Positions 46,218 to 55,800 of a stretch of DNA of 56,478 bases are shown here, piece after piece. Position numbers and translations under genes: made by a program. The stretch covers positions 1-56,478 of the forward strand of contig CAYUVK010000020.1 in NCBI GenBank assembly GCA_964448105.1. The letters run 5' to 3'. This DNA comes from CAVQBP01 sp964448105. Its GTDB lineage: Bacteria; Bacteroidota; Ignavibacteria; Ignavibacteriales; Ignavibacteriaceae. The notes under the pieces were generated by a model. The model was given only the letters and a program-made list of their open reading frames with translations. It did not search any database and was not told where the DNA came from. The stretch's first letter is position 1. Each line of letters opens with the position of its first letter.

Positions 46218-47171
46218 ATGATAAAGAAAGAAAGAGACAGCAAATTTATAATTTATCAGGTTCTTTACATATTTGTTATTACCGTACTGGCATTAAAGGG
46301 TGCCGATCTTGATTTAAATAAAGTTATCTTAAGCAAAGAAGCTGTTAAAAAAAGTGTACGTGATTCACTTGTAACAATAATAGATTCACTTTACGCAAAG
46401 GGGATTAATTTCGATATAAAAATTAACGAAAATATGGCTGAGCAGAATGTTACTCTAAAAGAAAAAGTCGCTTCTATGAAAACCGAATTGGCTTCTTTAA
46501 CTAAAAAGATAAAAGAAATTCCACCTAAGGAAGAACCTCCAAAAGAAGAACCGGTAAAAGAACAGACTATAATGCAGTCACCTTTATCTGTTGACCAGAC
46601 TTTTATTCAGTATACGTGGAATAAAGCGAAAAACAACGGGAGTGTACCGTCAGGGATATATGATCCAAGCGATATGAATAATCCTTTAGTTGTTATTCCG
46701 CCCGGCGGAGAGAAAATATTCAATTTAACAAACCAAAAAGAGGTTGTTGTAAAATTCGGCAGCCAGGAACAGAGAATAAAAGTTCTTCCGAATAAACCGC
46801 CAAAAGTAAAAATTGAAAATGTTACGACCAAAATGAATTCATCCGATATTTATGTTCGGGATCTTCAAAGGATAACCGTATTTAAAGTAACAATTATTGA
46901 TGAAAGACCGGATCAACTGAAAGTAAATTATTCAGGTCCAATATCGGTTTCAAAGCCGGAAAAAGACAGTAATGGTAATCTTGTTTATAATGTTTCATTA
47001 AATATAGCTCCAACAGAAAGCAGATTTGATCAATGGCTGGACCGGAATAAAACTCTTAGAGATGCCGATGGTAGATACAAAGTCAACTTCTTTTTTACTG
47101 TTGTTGATGAGATATCCAAAGATAGAGTTCAAGTAGGAGATTCTTTTTATTTTACTGATTTTTCAAGGTAA
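46218..47171 (+). CDS. Periplasmic GldM/PorM-like protein with single N-terminal anchor
   Basis: 317 residues. The N-terminus, KFIIYQVLYIFVITVLALKGADLDL, resembles the GldM anchor (a helix ending LAxNxxKE) in hydrophobicity and the following acidic helix. A coiled-coil (about 70-100) and a Pro/Glu/Lys-rich linker (PPKEEPPKEEPVKEQ) precede about 200 residues of beta-rich, Ig-like domains ending VQVGDSFYFTDFSR. GldM usually has about 510 residues and four domains, so this would be a short form. Starts 10 bases past the previous stop. Family assignment is inferred from layout, not established. Confidence 0.55.
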   Translation: MIKKERDSKFIIYQVLYIFVITVLALKGADLDLNKVILSKEAVKKSVRDSLVTIIDSLYAKGINFDIKINENMAEQNVTLKEKVASMKTELASLTKKIKEIPPKEEPPKEEPVKEQTIMQSPLSVDQTFIQYTWNKAKNNGSVPSGIYDPSDMNNPLVVIPPGGEKIFNLTNQKEVVVKFGSQEQRIKVLPNKPPKVKIENVTTKMNSSDIYVRDLQRITVFKVTIIDERPDQLKVNYSGPISVSKPEKDSNGNLVYNVSLNIAPTESRFDQWLDRNKTLRDADGRYKVNFFFTVVDEISKDRVQVGDSFYFTDFSR

Positions 47172-47192
47172 CCGGGTAAGAAAAATCATTAA

Positions 47193-48332
47193 ATGAAAAA
47201 TCTTCCTCCTTATATTTTTTTTCTGTTGTTGTTTTTTTTGTTGTCCTTCAGTACTGTTTTCGGACAGGAACAAGAACCGGTTAGATATTTTCAAATGGAA
47301 CCGCTTGATGACAGCCTGTTTGTAAAAATCCAGGAAGAAGTATTTATTAATCCCCCGGATCCTAAAGCTGAAATAATAGTTGATATACGTGACCCGAATA
47401 ATCAGACTGTTTCAATTGGAGGTACTTTATACCCTTTTCTTGCATTTGATCCAGAAACCAGGGCAAGAATTCAAACATACCCATTTAAAATAAATTTGGA
47501 GCATCAAATTAATTTCGGAAGTGTATTCACAGAGGTTGTGAAAAATTTAAATTTAAGCAAAATTACTTCACCTCCAACTTTACACCAAATTTCACCAACT
47601 CTTAATTATATAAATCCTTTTTTTCAACTATTTGGAGGTGAAAGACTGGGAATGCCGATAAAATCCGATATAGGTATATCCGTAGGTGTAGGAACCCCTT
47701 ATTCCGGTACAGTCGAAACAAATTGGATTGAAGCTAATTTCCATATCTTAGGATTTAAATTTGGTGTTTTCAGTTCTGCAGATGGAATAACAGAATTACT
47801 GAATGTCGGAACAAGCTTTAATAATCTTTATACACCGGGATTAGGCTATCAAGCGGGCTATATTCTTCCACTTGGAAATTTTTTTGAAATCAGCTACCAG
47901 GGATTAGTTAAAACTCCGAATAAATTAACAGTTAATTCTTATATTGGAAAAGATACCACAAAGTATTCACCCAAAGTGATCACACACGATTACGTAAGCT
48001 GGGAATTAAGATACCCTGTAAGTATCTTGGGCTCTACAAGAAGTAAGTTCTATATTGCAGAATTTCTTGGAGAACTGCACTTTGGTTTTACCGGAAGGGA
48101 AATATCCTTAGGAGGAAGTACTTTTGATTTCAGGTTTGATGCAATGACGCATAGTGATGTAAGACAACCGGAATACTTATTTGAATTACTAATTCAAAGG
48201 ATATTTGATAAATGGGCATTTAGTGCTTTTGCGGTTGGTCCATCTGTTATGTGCTCTATAACAAAGTCAGGCGGTTTTGGTATAACTACTTTATTTCTAA
48301 ATGCTAGAATAAAATTGGGAACATCATTATAA
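47193..48332 (+). CDS. Outer-membrane protein of the tandem pair, copy 1
   Basis: 379 residues with a signal peptide (PYIFFLLLFFLLSFSTVFGQ). A conserved N-terminal block of about 75 residues (YFQMEPLDDSLFVKIQEEV, PPDPKAEIIVDIRDPNNQTVS, GTLYPFLAFDPETRARIQ) is followed by about 280 residues of beta-strand-like sequence ending TLFLNARIKLGTSL. No known family is evident. It shares nearly every block with the next gene, showing duplication. It is third in the putative operon, 21 bases after the GldM-like gene, so an outer-membrane partner of the anchor protein is the simplest idea. Confidence 0.6.
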   Translation: MKNLPPYIFFLLLFFLLSFSTVFGQEQEPVRYFQMEPLDDSLFVKIQEEVFINPPDPKAEIIVDIRDPNNQTVSIGGTLYPFLAFDPETRARIQTYPFKINLEHQINFGSVFTEVVKNLNLSKITSPPTLHQISPTLNYINPFFQLFGGERLGMPIKSDIGISVGVGTPYSGTVETNWIEANFHILGFKFGVFSSADGITELLNVGTSFNNLYTPGLGYQAGYILPLGNFFEISYQGLVKTPNKLTVNSYIGKDTTKYSPKVITHDYVSWELRYPVSILGSTRSKFYIAEFLGELHFGFTGREISLGGSTFDFRFDAMTHSDVRQPEYLFELLIQRIFDKWAFSAFAVGPSVMCSITKSGGFGITTLFLNARIKLGTSL

Positions 48333-48359
48333 ATTTAATTACATTGAGGATGATTACGA

Positions 48360-49493
48360 ATGCTTAAGGGAAAAATTTTTTTCAGCCTTTTCTTTATTTT
48401 TATTTGCTATACATCTAATTCCGTTTTAGCTCAGGAGGAAGAGCCCATTTTATATTATCAAATGGAACCCCTTGATGACAGCCTTTTTATTCATATCCAA
48501 CAGGAAGTATTTATAGATCCGCCGGACCCGAAAGCAGAAATTATTGTAGATTTACGTGATCCAAATAATCAAACTGTTTCTATCAAAGGGACACTCTATC
48601 CTTTTCTAGCATTCAAGCCTGAAACAAGAGCAAAAATTCAAATATATCCATTTAAAATTAATTTAGAAGAGAACATTACATATACAAGTATTTTTACAAG
48701 AGTTATTAACAGACTTAATTTGGGCAAGATTTTCTCTCCCCCAAGTTATTACCAAATCTCACCAACTTTAGGTTATATAAATCCTTTTATACAGTTATTT
48801 GGAGGTGAAAGGTTCGGAATACCTATTAAAAATGATCTTGGAATTTCATTTGGATTCGGAACTCAATATTCAGGTCCTCTTGAAACTAATTTCTTAGAAG
48901 CACGGCTTCATATTTTGGGTTTTTATGCAGGTGGGTTTACACATAATGATGCTTTTACAAGTATTAAAAAAGATAATAACCGGAACAACCTTTATGCACT
49001 ATCCGGGTTTGAAATAGGATATGTCATTCCATTGGGTAATTTCTTTGAAGTAAGTTATATCGATGCTTCCGAAAAGCCTTCGAAAGAGACAATTGCTCTG
49101 TATATGAAAAATGATACTCTTAGTAATCATATCAATATTATCCAGGGATCATACTTTAACTGGGAATTACGTTATCCGGTAAGCTTTCTCGGTTCTACAA
49201 GAGGAAGATTTTATTTTGCAAAATATTTAGATGAATTGCATATTGGATATACCGGCAGAGAATTGTCTATGGCTGGAAGTACTTTCGATTTTAGGCTTGA
49301 TGCGCTAATCCACAGTAACTACCGTAAACCGCAATACGTTTTGGATGTACTCGTTCAGAAAATTGCCGAAGCATGGGGCTTCAGCGCTTTTGCAATGGGT
49401 CCTTCAGTAATTTTAGGTATGACAGATAAGGATCAATTTGGGATTACATCTATTTTTGTGAACATTAGGATAAAAGTTGGTACGTCTTTATAA
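48360..49493 (+). CDS. Outer-membrane protein of the tandem pair, copy 2
   Basis: 377 residues, a paralog of the upstream gene along its full length, with signal peptide ending SNSVLAQ. Blocks such as QMEPLDDSLF, PPDPKAEIIVD, RDPNNQTVS, GTLYPFLAF, GERFGIPIK, FLGSTRGRFYFAKYLDELH and TSIFVNIRIKVGTSL correspond to those of copy 1. Differences cluster in the middle region (about 175-250). It starts 27 bases after copy 1 and ends 2 bases before the converging gene. Function unknown; the two copies may form a heteromeric outer-membrane complex. Confidence 0.6.
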   Translation: MLKGKIFFSLFFIFICYTSNSVLAQEEEPILYYQMEPLDDSLFIHIQQEVFIDPPDPKAEIIVDLRDPNNQTVSIKGTLYPFLAFKPETRAKIQIYPFKINLEENITYTSIFTRVINRLNLGKIFSPPSYYQISPTLGYINPFIQLFGGERFGIPIKNDLGISFGFGTQYSGPLETNFLEARLHILGFYAGGFTHNDAFTSIKKDNNRNNLYALSGFEIGYVIPLGNFFEVSYIDASEKPSKETIALYMKNDTLSNHINIIQGSYFNWELRYPVSFLGSTRGRFYFAKYLDELHIGYTGRELSMAGSTFDFRLDALIHSNYRKPQYVLDVLVQKIAEAWGFSAFAMGPSVILGMTDKDQFGITSIFVNIRIKVGTSL

Positions 49494-49494
49494 A

Positions 49495-50244
49495 TCATAA
49501 ACTTAATGCAGCATCTTCATCAATCCACCATTCCGAATACCCGAGAATATTTTTAATTCCCGATGCCGGGTAATTCTTGCTGATAGGAACTTCATTAATT
49601 ATTTCGTAAAGGATTTTCGATTTTTTATTTCCGGTTACCAAAAAAATAACTTGCTCGGCATTACAAATCGCATCTTTTGTCAATGAAACTCTTTTTTGAA
49701 TATTTACCCCGCCGTTTTCAGTAATTGATTTTTCTGCTACTCCGCAAATGTTTTGTGCAACCGCATATAACTCTCTTCCCGGAAATAAAGAAGCCGTATG
49801 TCCATCCTCACCCATACCAAGTAAAATGCAATCAAACCTTGGCAGATTATTTTTAACAGGGACTGTATTTTTGATTTCCCCTGCATAGCGTAATGCTTCC
49901 TCCTCAGGTATAGCTTCTCCCTTTATCCTATGGATATTTTCTTCCGGTGTTTTGATTTTATCAAGCAAAAACTTTTTAGTCATTCCATAGTTACTTTCAC
50001 TGTCTTCCGGAGGAACGCATCTCTCGTCTCCCCAAAACAAATGCAAATTCTGCCATTTTATATGCTCAGCAAATCGAGGTTCTGCAAGAATTTTAAATAA
50101 TAATCTAGGGGTGCTTCCGCCGGAAAGAGATAAAAAAAACTTATCATTACTTCTGTATTTTTCTTCTATCTCTTCTTTTAATTTAAGAGCCAATTCTTCT
50201 GCAAGTATTTCATCAGTTTTAAATTTTTTTATTTTTATTTCCAA
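49495..50244 (-). CDS. pgl: 6-phosphogluconolactonase
   Basis: 249 residues. SLSGGSTPRLLFKIL, LFWGDERCVPPEDSESNYGM and CILLGMGEDGHTASLFPG are the family blocks, giving phosphate and lactone binding. It hydrolyses 6-phosphogluconolactone in the oxidative pentose phosphate pathway. It lacks its usual neighbours zwf and gnd in the window. The stop lies 2 bases past the stop of the converging gene. Confidence 0.95.
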   Translation of the reverse strand: MEIKIKKFKTDEILAEELALKLKEEIEEKYRSNDKFFLSLSGGSTPRLLFKILAEPRFAEHIKWQNLHLFWGDERCVPPEDSESNYGMTKKFLLDKIKTPEENIHRIKGEAIPEEEALRYAGEIKNTVPVKNNLPRFDCILLGMGEDGHTASLFPGRELYAVAQNICGVAEKSITENGGVNIQKRVSLTKDAICNAEQVIFLVTGNKKSKILYEIINEVPISKNYPASGIKNILGYSEWWIDEDAALSL

Positions 50245-50363
50245 TTATTTAATCCCTTAAAACATTTTAATAACTTATTTGAACAAATAACAAAATTATA
50301 AGTTATAATTTATTTAATTTTATTATCCAAAAAATAATTATTCTATCTTTAATAGAAATTGAT

Positions 50364-51125
50364 ATGAAACAATCAATCATACTATGGTTCGGTGCATTTG
50401 TTATTACTTTTCTTTTCGCATTCTGGAACAGGTTCTCATCTCCCGAATATCCAATCACCGGTTCTTTCGGAATAAATATGAAAAGTGTAACATTTAAATT
50501 TGATAAAATATACAGGGGAAATGACGGTTACAAAATAGTTATAAAAACAGACGCAGATAGTTTAAATGGAAAAATACTCTGGAAAAAAAAGGGAAGTAAT
50601 TCCGGCTGGAATGTTGAACCGATGAATTTCTCCGGTAAGACTCTATCAGGAGAAATTCCACCTCAGCCGCTTTCAACATTAATCGATTACAGAGTAAAAG
50701 TATTTAAAAACAAAAATGTACATTATCTGCCGCAAACCGGGAAAGTAACTTTAAAATACTTAGGCAGTGTTCCTGCTTCTATAATGGGTTTTTACTTTTT
50801 TACTTTATATCTCGCTTTACTTTTTAGTGTAAGAACAGGATTGGATTATTTCAATGAAAATCAAAAGATTAAAAAACTTTCACTTTTCACTATAATGATA
50901 TGGATAGCTAATGTTATGGTATTTAATCCGGTAAAAAGATCTTATGAATTAAGTACCAGGATAGGCTCTACAATTCTTCCAATAACAGAATTGTTTGATT
51001 TCCGGCATTTACTTTTACTTATAATATGGATTTTAGGAATCGTGCTTATATTCAATTTAAAGAATTATAAAATATGGGCAGGAATTACTGCCGGAGCAAT
51101 ACTTATCGCTTTTTTATTTTTGTAG
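50364..51125 (+). CDS. Membrane protein of unknown function with extracytoplasmic beta domain
   Basis: 253 residues. An N-terminal helix (IILWFGAFVITFLFAFW) is followed by an extracytoplasmic domain of about 110 residues, rich in beta strands (VTFKFDKIYRGNDGYKIVIK), and four membrane helices at the C-terminus (about 140-250). No motif is recognisable. It is monocistronic. It converges on the inositol-phosphatase-family gene. Confidence 0.6.
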   Translation: MKQSIILWFGAFVITFLFAFWNRFSSPEYPITGSFGINMKSVTFKFDKIYRGNDGYKIVIKTDADSLNGKILWKKKGSNSGWNVEPMNFSGKTLSGEIPPQPLSTLIDYRVKVFKNKNVHYLPQTGKVTLKYLGSVPASIMGFYFFTLYLALLFSVRTGLDYFNENQKIKKLSLFTIMIWIANVMVFNPVKRSYELSTRIGSTILPITELFDFRHLLLLIIWILGIVLIFNLKNYKIWAGITAGAILIAFLFL

Positions 51126-51134
51126 AATAATACT

Positions 51135-51158
51135 TTGATTTGCACCTTTTCAAATCAA
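51135..51158. terminator. AT-rich hairpin between converging genes
   Basis: TTGATTTG, an 8-base loop and CAAATCAA form an 8-bp perfect stem in the 29-base gap between the membrane-protein gene and the phosphatase gene. The stem's far end reaches into the phosphatase stop. Weak but well placed for a bidirectional stop. Confidence 0.35.
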
Positions 51159-51916
51159 TTTAAGATTTTAATCACCTCTTCATGAACATTGCCTGAAGTT
51201 GCAATTATACTGTCTCCCTTAATAGGATTTCTTCCGTGATAATCGGTAATTTTTCCGCCAGCACCTTTTATAATAGGTATTAAAGCTGCCATATCCCAAA
51301 GGTTCATTATAGGATCAAGCTTTATATCGGCAAAACCGGTTGCAACCAGATAATAACCGTAACAATCGCCCCACCCCCTGACAAACCTTACTTTCTTTAC
51401 AAGCTGATGAAATCTATTTATATCCTGGTATTTTTCGATATTAGGGTAATCGGTTATTAATAAAACTGCATCTGATAAATTTTTACAACTTCTTACCTGC
51501 ACTTTTTCCCCGTTTAAATCTGCGGAAGAATTATCACCTATCAAAAATTCATTCAGAATGGGATGGTTTATCACTCCTAGTATAGGTTCACCGTTTTTTA
51601 GTAACCCGATAAGAGTCCCGAAAGATATAGCACCGCAAATAAAGCTCACAGTGCCGTCTATCGGATCAAGCACCCATTTATATTCGGCATTTTCATTATG
51701 TGAAGCAAACTCCTCCCCGATAATTCCATGATCTGGAAATTTTTTTATTATTTCAGTCCGCATAATCTCTTCAGCTTTTTTGTCTGCAATTGTTACAGGG
51801 GAAGAATCTTTTTTTGAATCGACGGAAATTTTAGTTCTAAAATAACTTCTAATAATCTTCCCGCTTATATCAGATAAATGCTTAACAAAAGATTTTAATT
51901 CATTAATATTTTCCAT
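51155..51916 (-). CDS. Inositol monophosphatase-family phosphatase (HisN-like)
   Basis: 253 residues. Metal-site motifs are EEFAS, the DPIDGTVSF block and LDPIMNLWDMAALIPIIKGAGG. The GDCYGYYLVATGFADI sequence is typical of the histidinol-phosphatase/inositol-phosphatase group, of which histidinol-phosphatase (HisN) is a common member. Likely removes phosphate from histidinol phosphate or a sugar phosphate in the cytoplasm. No his genes are present here, so which substrate is uncertain. Confidence 0.87.
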   Translation of the reverse strand: MENINELKSFVKHLSDISGKIIRSYFRTKISVDSKKDSSPVTIADKKAEEIMRTEIIKKFPDHGIIGEEFASHNENAEYKWVLDPIDGTVSFICGAISFGTLIGLLKNGEPILGVINHPILNEFLIGDNSSADLNGEKVQVRSCKNLSDAVLLITDYPNIEKYQDINRFHQLVKKVRFVRGWGDCYGYYLVATGFADIKLDPIMNLWDMAALIPIIKGAGGKITDYHGRNPIKGDSIIATSGNVHEEVIKILN

Positions 51917-52053
51917 TTAATAACCGTTATTATGTTGAAATAATTATGAATATAAATTTAGTTTTATATTAAAATATTAACAAACGCTGCAGAATTTACT
52001 AAAAAGGAATCCGTACATAACGCATATATAAATAATTGATTAAACCGAAACAA

Positions 52054-52296
52054 TTAATTCAATATTTTATTTTGTGATTCCGTTATCAGCTCTTTTACTT
52101 TTAGCGTTCCAACTTCAAGCTCTTCAATCGATAATTTTCTTATTTTACCGCTGCTGATTGCAATATGTTTTACAGCAAAAGCACCAATTGCAATTGCACC
52201 AATAGAAATTGCTCCAATGCTTACTACTGCAAACGCAGTTGCTAACCTGGCAAAAGCGACTTGCGTTCCGAAAAATTTTGAAATCTTCATTATCAT
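52054..52296 (-). CDS. Small Ile/Gly/Ala-repeat membrane-associated protein
   Basis: 80 residues from an ATG at 52296; a second ATG lies at 52290. It consists of an N-terminal segment (KFFGTQVAFARLATAFAVV), then a short-period repeat SIGAISIGAIAIGAFAVKHIAISSGKIRKLSIEELEVGTLKVKEL. The pattern alternates A/S/G-IG and then every fifth residue is hydrophobic, as in short polymer-forming or pentapeptide-like folds. Similar small proteins are scattered in many genomes with no assigned function. The 5' end overlaps the divergent gene to its right. Confidence 0.55.
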   Translation of the reverse strand: MIMKISKFFGTQVAFARLATAFAVVSIGAISIGAIAIGAFAVKHIAISSGKIRKLSIEELEVGTLKVKELITESQNKILN

Positions 52297-52871
52297 CTCA
52301 TAATATTTCAAAAAACTTCCAAATATATTACGAATTTCAAAAAGAAATATTTAACTCGTTTATAAAAGTATTTAATATCTCAATAGGAAATGATAAATTT
52401 AAAATTACAATTGAAAATTGTTTTATGGAAATACATATAATGGAAGAACTAAAGGGGCAGCTTGAACCTGACAGATTGCTCATTTTATCAAAAATGATTT
52501 TATTCAATAATTATTATGCAGAATATTTACTTTCATTTGATAATTTCAAGGATAAGTTAAACTATTCTCGGAATCATCTGTTTTGGTCAAAAAATAATGA
52601 ATTGCTGGAATCCCAGAATATTGGATTTTATGGTTTTAATAAGGATGAATCTTTTGAAAAAATATTAGAAGACAATCAATTAAAACCTTTGTTAATAAGC
52701 TACCTTGGCATTAAAGCCGTAATGCAAAATGATAAAAGGATTTTTGAGAAGTGGAAATTATCTTTCGAGAATCTTTCGGAAGAATTGAACAATTCAATTG
52801 CTAATCTTAAATTAATCCCGGAAGAAAAATTAAAAGAATTACAGACGCTACTTAAAGAAACTAAAAGTTAG
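52278..52871 (+). CDS. Hypothetical protein, start uncertain
   Basis: About 197 residues from a TTG at 52278. The frame extends further left to 52209 but there it only mirrors the divergent gene. Coding-like sequence appears from about ISKNFQIYYEFQKEIF (52305) on. An ATG at 52425 would lose this. The protein is acidic and helical, with the segments LEPDRLLILSKMILFNNYYAEYL and LGIKAVMQNDKRIFEKW. No family is recognised. No obvious ribosome site supports any start. It converges on the large kinase/pyrophosphorylase gene. Confidence 0.45.
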   Translation: MKSSLSSHNISKNFQIYYEFQKEIFNSFIKVFNISIGNDKFKITIENCFMEIHIMEELKGQLEPDRLLILSKMILFNNYYAEYLLSFDNFKDKLNYSRNHLFWSKNNELLESQNIGFYGFNKDESFEKILEDNQLKPLLISYLGIKAVMQNDKRIFEKWKLSFENLSEELNNSIANLKLIPEEKLKELQTLLKETKS

Positions 52872-52891
52872 GAATATTTTTTAAACGAAGT

Positions 52892-55800
52892 TTAATTCCA
52901 TTTACATAATGATTTAATATGATCGGCGGATCCGTCTCTCAGCCAGCCATCAAGCTGTGCAGGCTCTTTTAACTGCTGTCCCCTGAACCTCGGTACAAAT
53001 AAATACTGGCAATCCATGGAAGGTAATGCAGTCATATCGCCCCATAGTTTTTCAAACTGGGCAACAGGGTAAATATCTTCCTGTCCTTTACCCCATCTTT
53101 TTTTAACATCTTTAATTGTAATGTAAGTAGGCATTTTTGCAGCTATTCTCCGGACAGATTCCAAAACAAGTTTCTCATTTCCTAAATCATTCCTGCTTAA
53201 TGAGAACAATTCCAATAGCTTATCTATATTTATCCAGGAAGTAAGCGTATTATAAAATGTTAAATCAAATTCAATTTCTTCTTTCGGTAAAGCAAGACCT
53301 TCGACTAAACGTAAATTTCCATTTATCCTGGCCAATCCGCCACCCCTGTCATCGATACGTTTTGTTATTACCTCCATGGAAAGTGTTTGGTTATTCAAGA
53401 TATGATATCCTAAAATAGCAGGTTCTAAATTAGCTCCAAGCGTATCGATATTATGTGACATTAAATACTTAAGGTTAGGATTTTCTTCAATCATTTTTAA
53501 CAAAGTACCGTTTATAAGCATATTTGGAATTTCGTACCAATGACCTACCGGGTGCAAACACTGATGAGCAAGATTATCTGTATAATCCGAGCCCTGCCCC
53601 ATATTCTCAACCCAATTCAACAATGCAGCCCTTAAACTTTCCAATACTTTTTGAGCTTGTTCATCCAATAATTGCTGCGGCATTTCTTCCCACAGGTAAC
53701 GTAAATCCCGCTTCATGGGAATCATTCGAAGACCTATGAATTTTCCTGCAGATAAATAAAGCGGACCTTTATAATTATAATTTTTATTTTTACTTAATTT
53801 ATATTCTATCGGATTATGTGTTAAATAGCTTGTAGTGATAACATGCTGGATTTTCCTGCCGCACAATTCACTTATTTTATTGCTTTTTGCAAGATGTATT
53901 TCAATAAAGCTTCTATGTTTTCCATCCAGTTTGCAAAACGGATTTAACGCTTTTACAACACCTGCACCTTTGGTCCACCTGCTTCCAATACCACCGGCAA
54001 CTGACACTACAGCAGCTTCCCCTTTTTTCAATGCCGAAAGGCCTGCTTTTTTATAATTGTCTTTAGTTATAGTAGAAATATCAATTACATCGTTTTCCTT
54101 AACATCAGATATTTGAGTGCTAACCGGAAGTCTATTTTGCGATAAACCTATACGCCCGCTTTTTAGATCGGATCTTATTTGTTCATGCTGAACAGAATCG
54201 AAACCATATTTTTTTAACAAATCTATAAGATTTTCTTTCTCTTCAGCTTTTGAAATTTTTTGCGGCAGGATTATATCAAATAAAGAATTCAGCAGCCCCG
54301 AATAATTTTTATCTCCGCGTGCGATATAACTTAATTCTTCCAGCTCGGTCCTTTGTATCGCACTTAATTCATGGCTTTCTTTCTTTAATAGACCGGGTGT
54401 AATAATTGAATAATATCCTCCCGGCATTAAAGCTTTTTCATTTTCTAATAATTCAGAATATGAACCTTTTTCATTTATCTCAAAATCATAAACAACAGGT
54501 TCCATTGCAAACGGAACTGAATCTTTTAATTCGTTTTTCAATCCGGACATTAATTTCTGGATATCAACCTGTGCTTTCTTTTTTACTTTAGGATTGAAAA
54601 TAAATCCCATACCGCCGCCCGACATTCCCCCCATCATCCAGAATCCCCAAAAATCCGGACCATACTTTTCTTTAACTTCTTTTATTAAATTTTCCGTAAA
54701 TAAATTTGTTGCCCAGGGAATAATTGTCTGAATAGGTCCGAAAAAATTCTTTTGTGTTAATTGACCGATTGATTGAACATTACCACTCTTGAGATCTTCC
54801 AATATCGAATCAAATATATCCATTGCCTTTTTTCTTCCGTTCCACTCTGCTTTAGATCTCAACAAATATTTTTCGGTAACCATTTCCAGGATTGGCCCGA
54901 CATCCTGAGCCATACCGCCGTGAACCATAATTAAGCTATTCTGAAGCAGTTTTCGTGTTTCTTTAGAGACATCATTATAACTCAATACTTTATGTTTAGG
55001 TAACAGGCAGCCGTTACTTACGCCAAATTCAGGGTCGCCTTCCGCTGCATCAACACCTTTAATTAATTTCATTCCCGGCCAGACTCCCCCGCTATCTTGC
55101 CAGCCTCCTCCGGAACCAGCCAGCCATTCTCCCAGGATTGCTCTTGCTGCTACAATTCTCCTATCAATTTCTTCCAGCTCACCGTTTAAATTTTTAATTT
55201 GCCCGGTAGCTCTCATACAGATCGAAATTAATGAGGCAAGTAAATTTGTTGAAACTGCCAGGCGGGAACCCTTGGGAATATTGTTTACTTTGCTTACAAT
55301 TTCAATCCCGTAACCTGGTTTTGTTAAACTTGATAATAATTTAGAAAGCGGCTGATCAGCTCCTTCCATTCCTGGCGGAATAATCCCCGAAGCAATAACT
55401 GCAGCTTTTAATAAACCGAGATAATCTTTTGCAAAATCAAAAACTTCATCTATTGTTTTTATTTCTGAAGTAGCACCGAGATCAACGCTTGTCAATCTAA
55501 GTACAGGCTTATCGATTATTCTAAAATAAGTTTCTATAGGCGGCTGCGGCTTACTATTTTTTCCATCTGAGAGAACAGATAAGTTAACCGAAACATTAAT
55601 AACCCTTGCACCTTGAGGGAAATCCATTCCTAAAAAAAATATGTCGCTCCAGCCGCTGTGAGATAAATCCATACGCACAGGTGTCTGCTCGTGTATAACC
55701 GGGAATAAATTTGCCGCCTGAATATTTTCAAATAATTCTTTTTTTATTCTTAAAGGATGATCATCGGGATGTCCAATCCTAAACATCCAGTTGTTTCCTT

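Noticed and set aside
52209..52277. Longer form of the hypothetical gene starting at 52209
   Set aside because: This part is the exact antisense of the conserved-looking repeat protein gene and has no coding character of its own.
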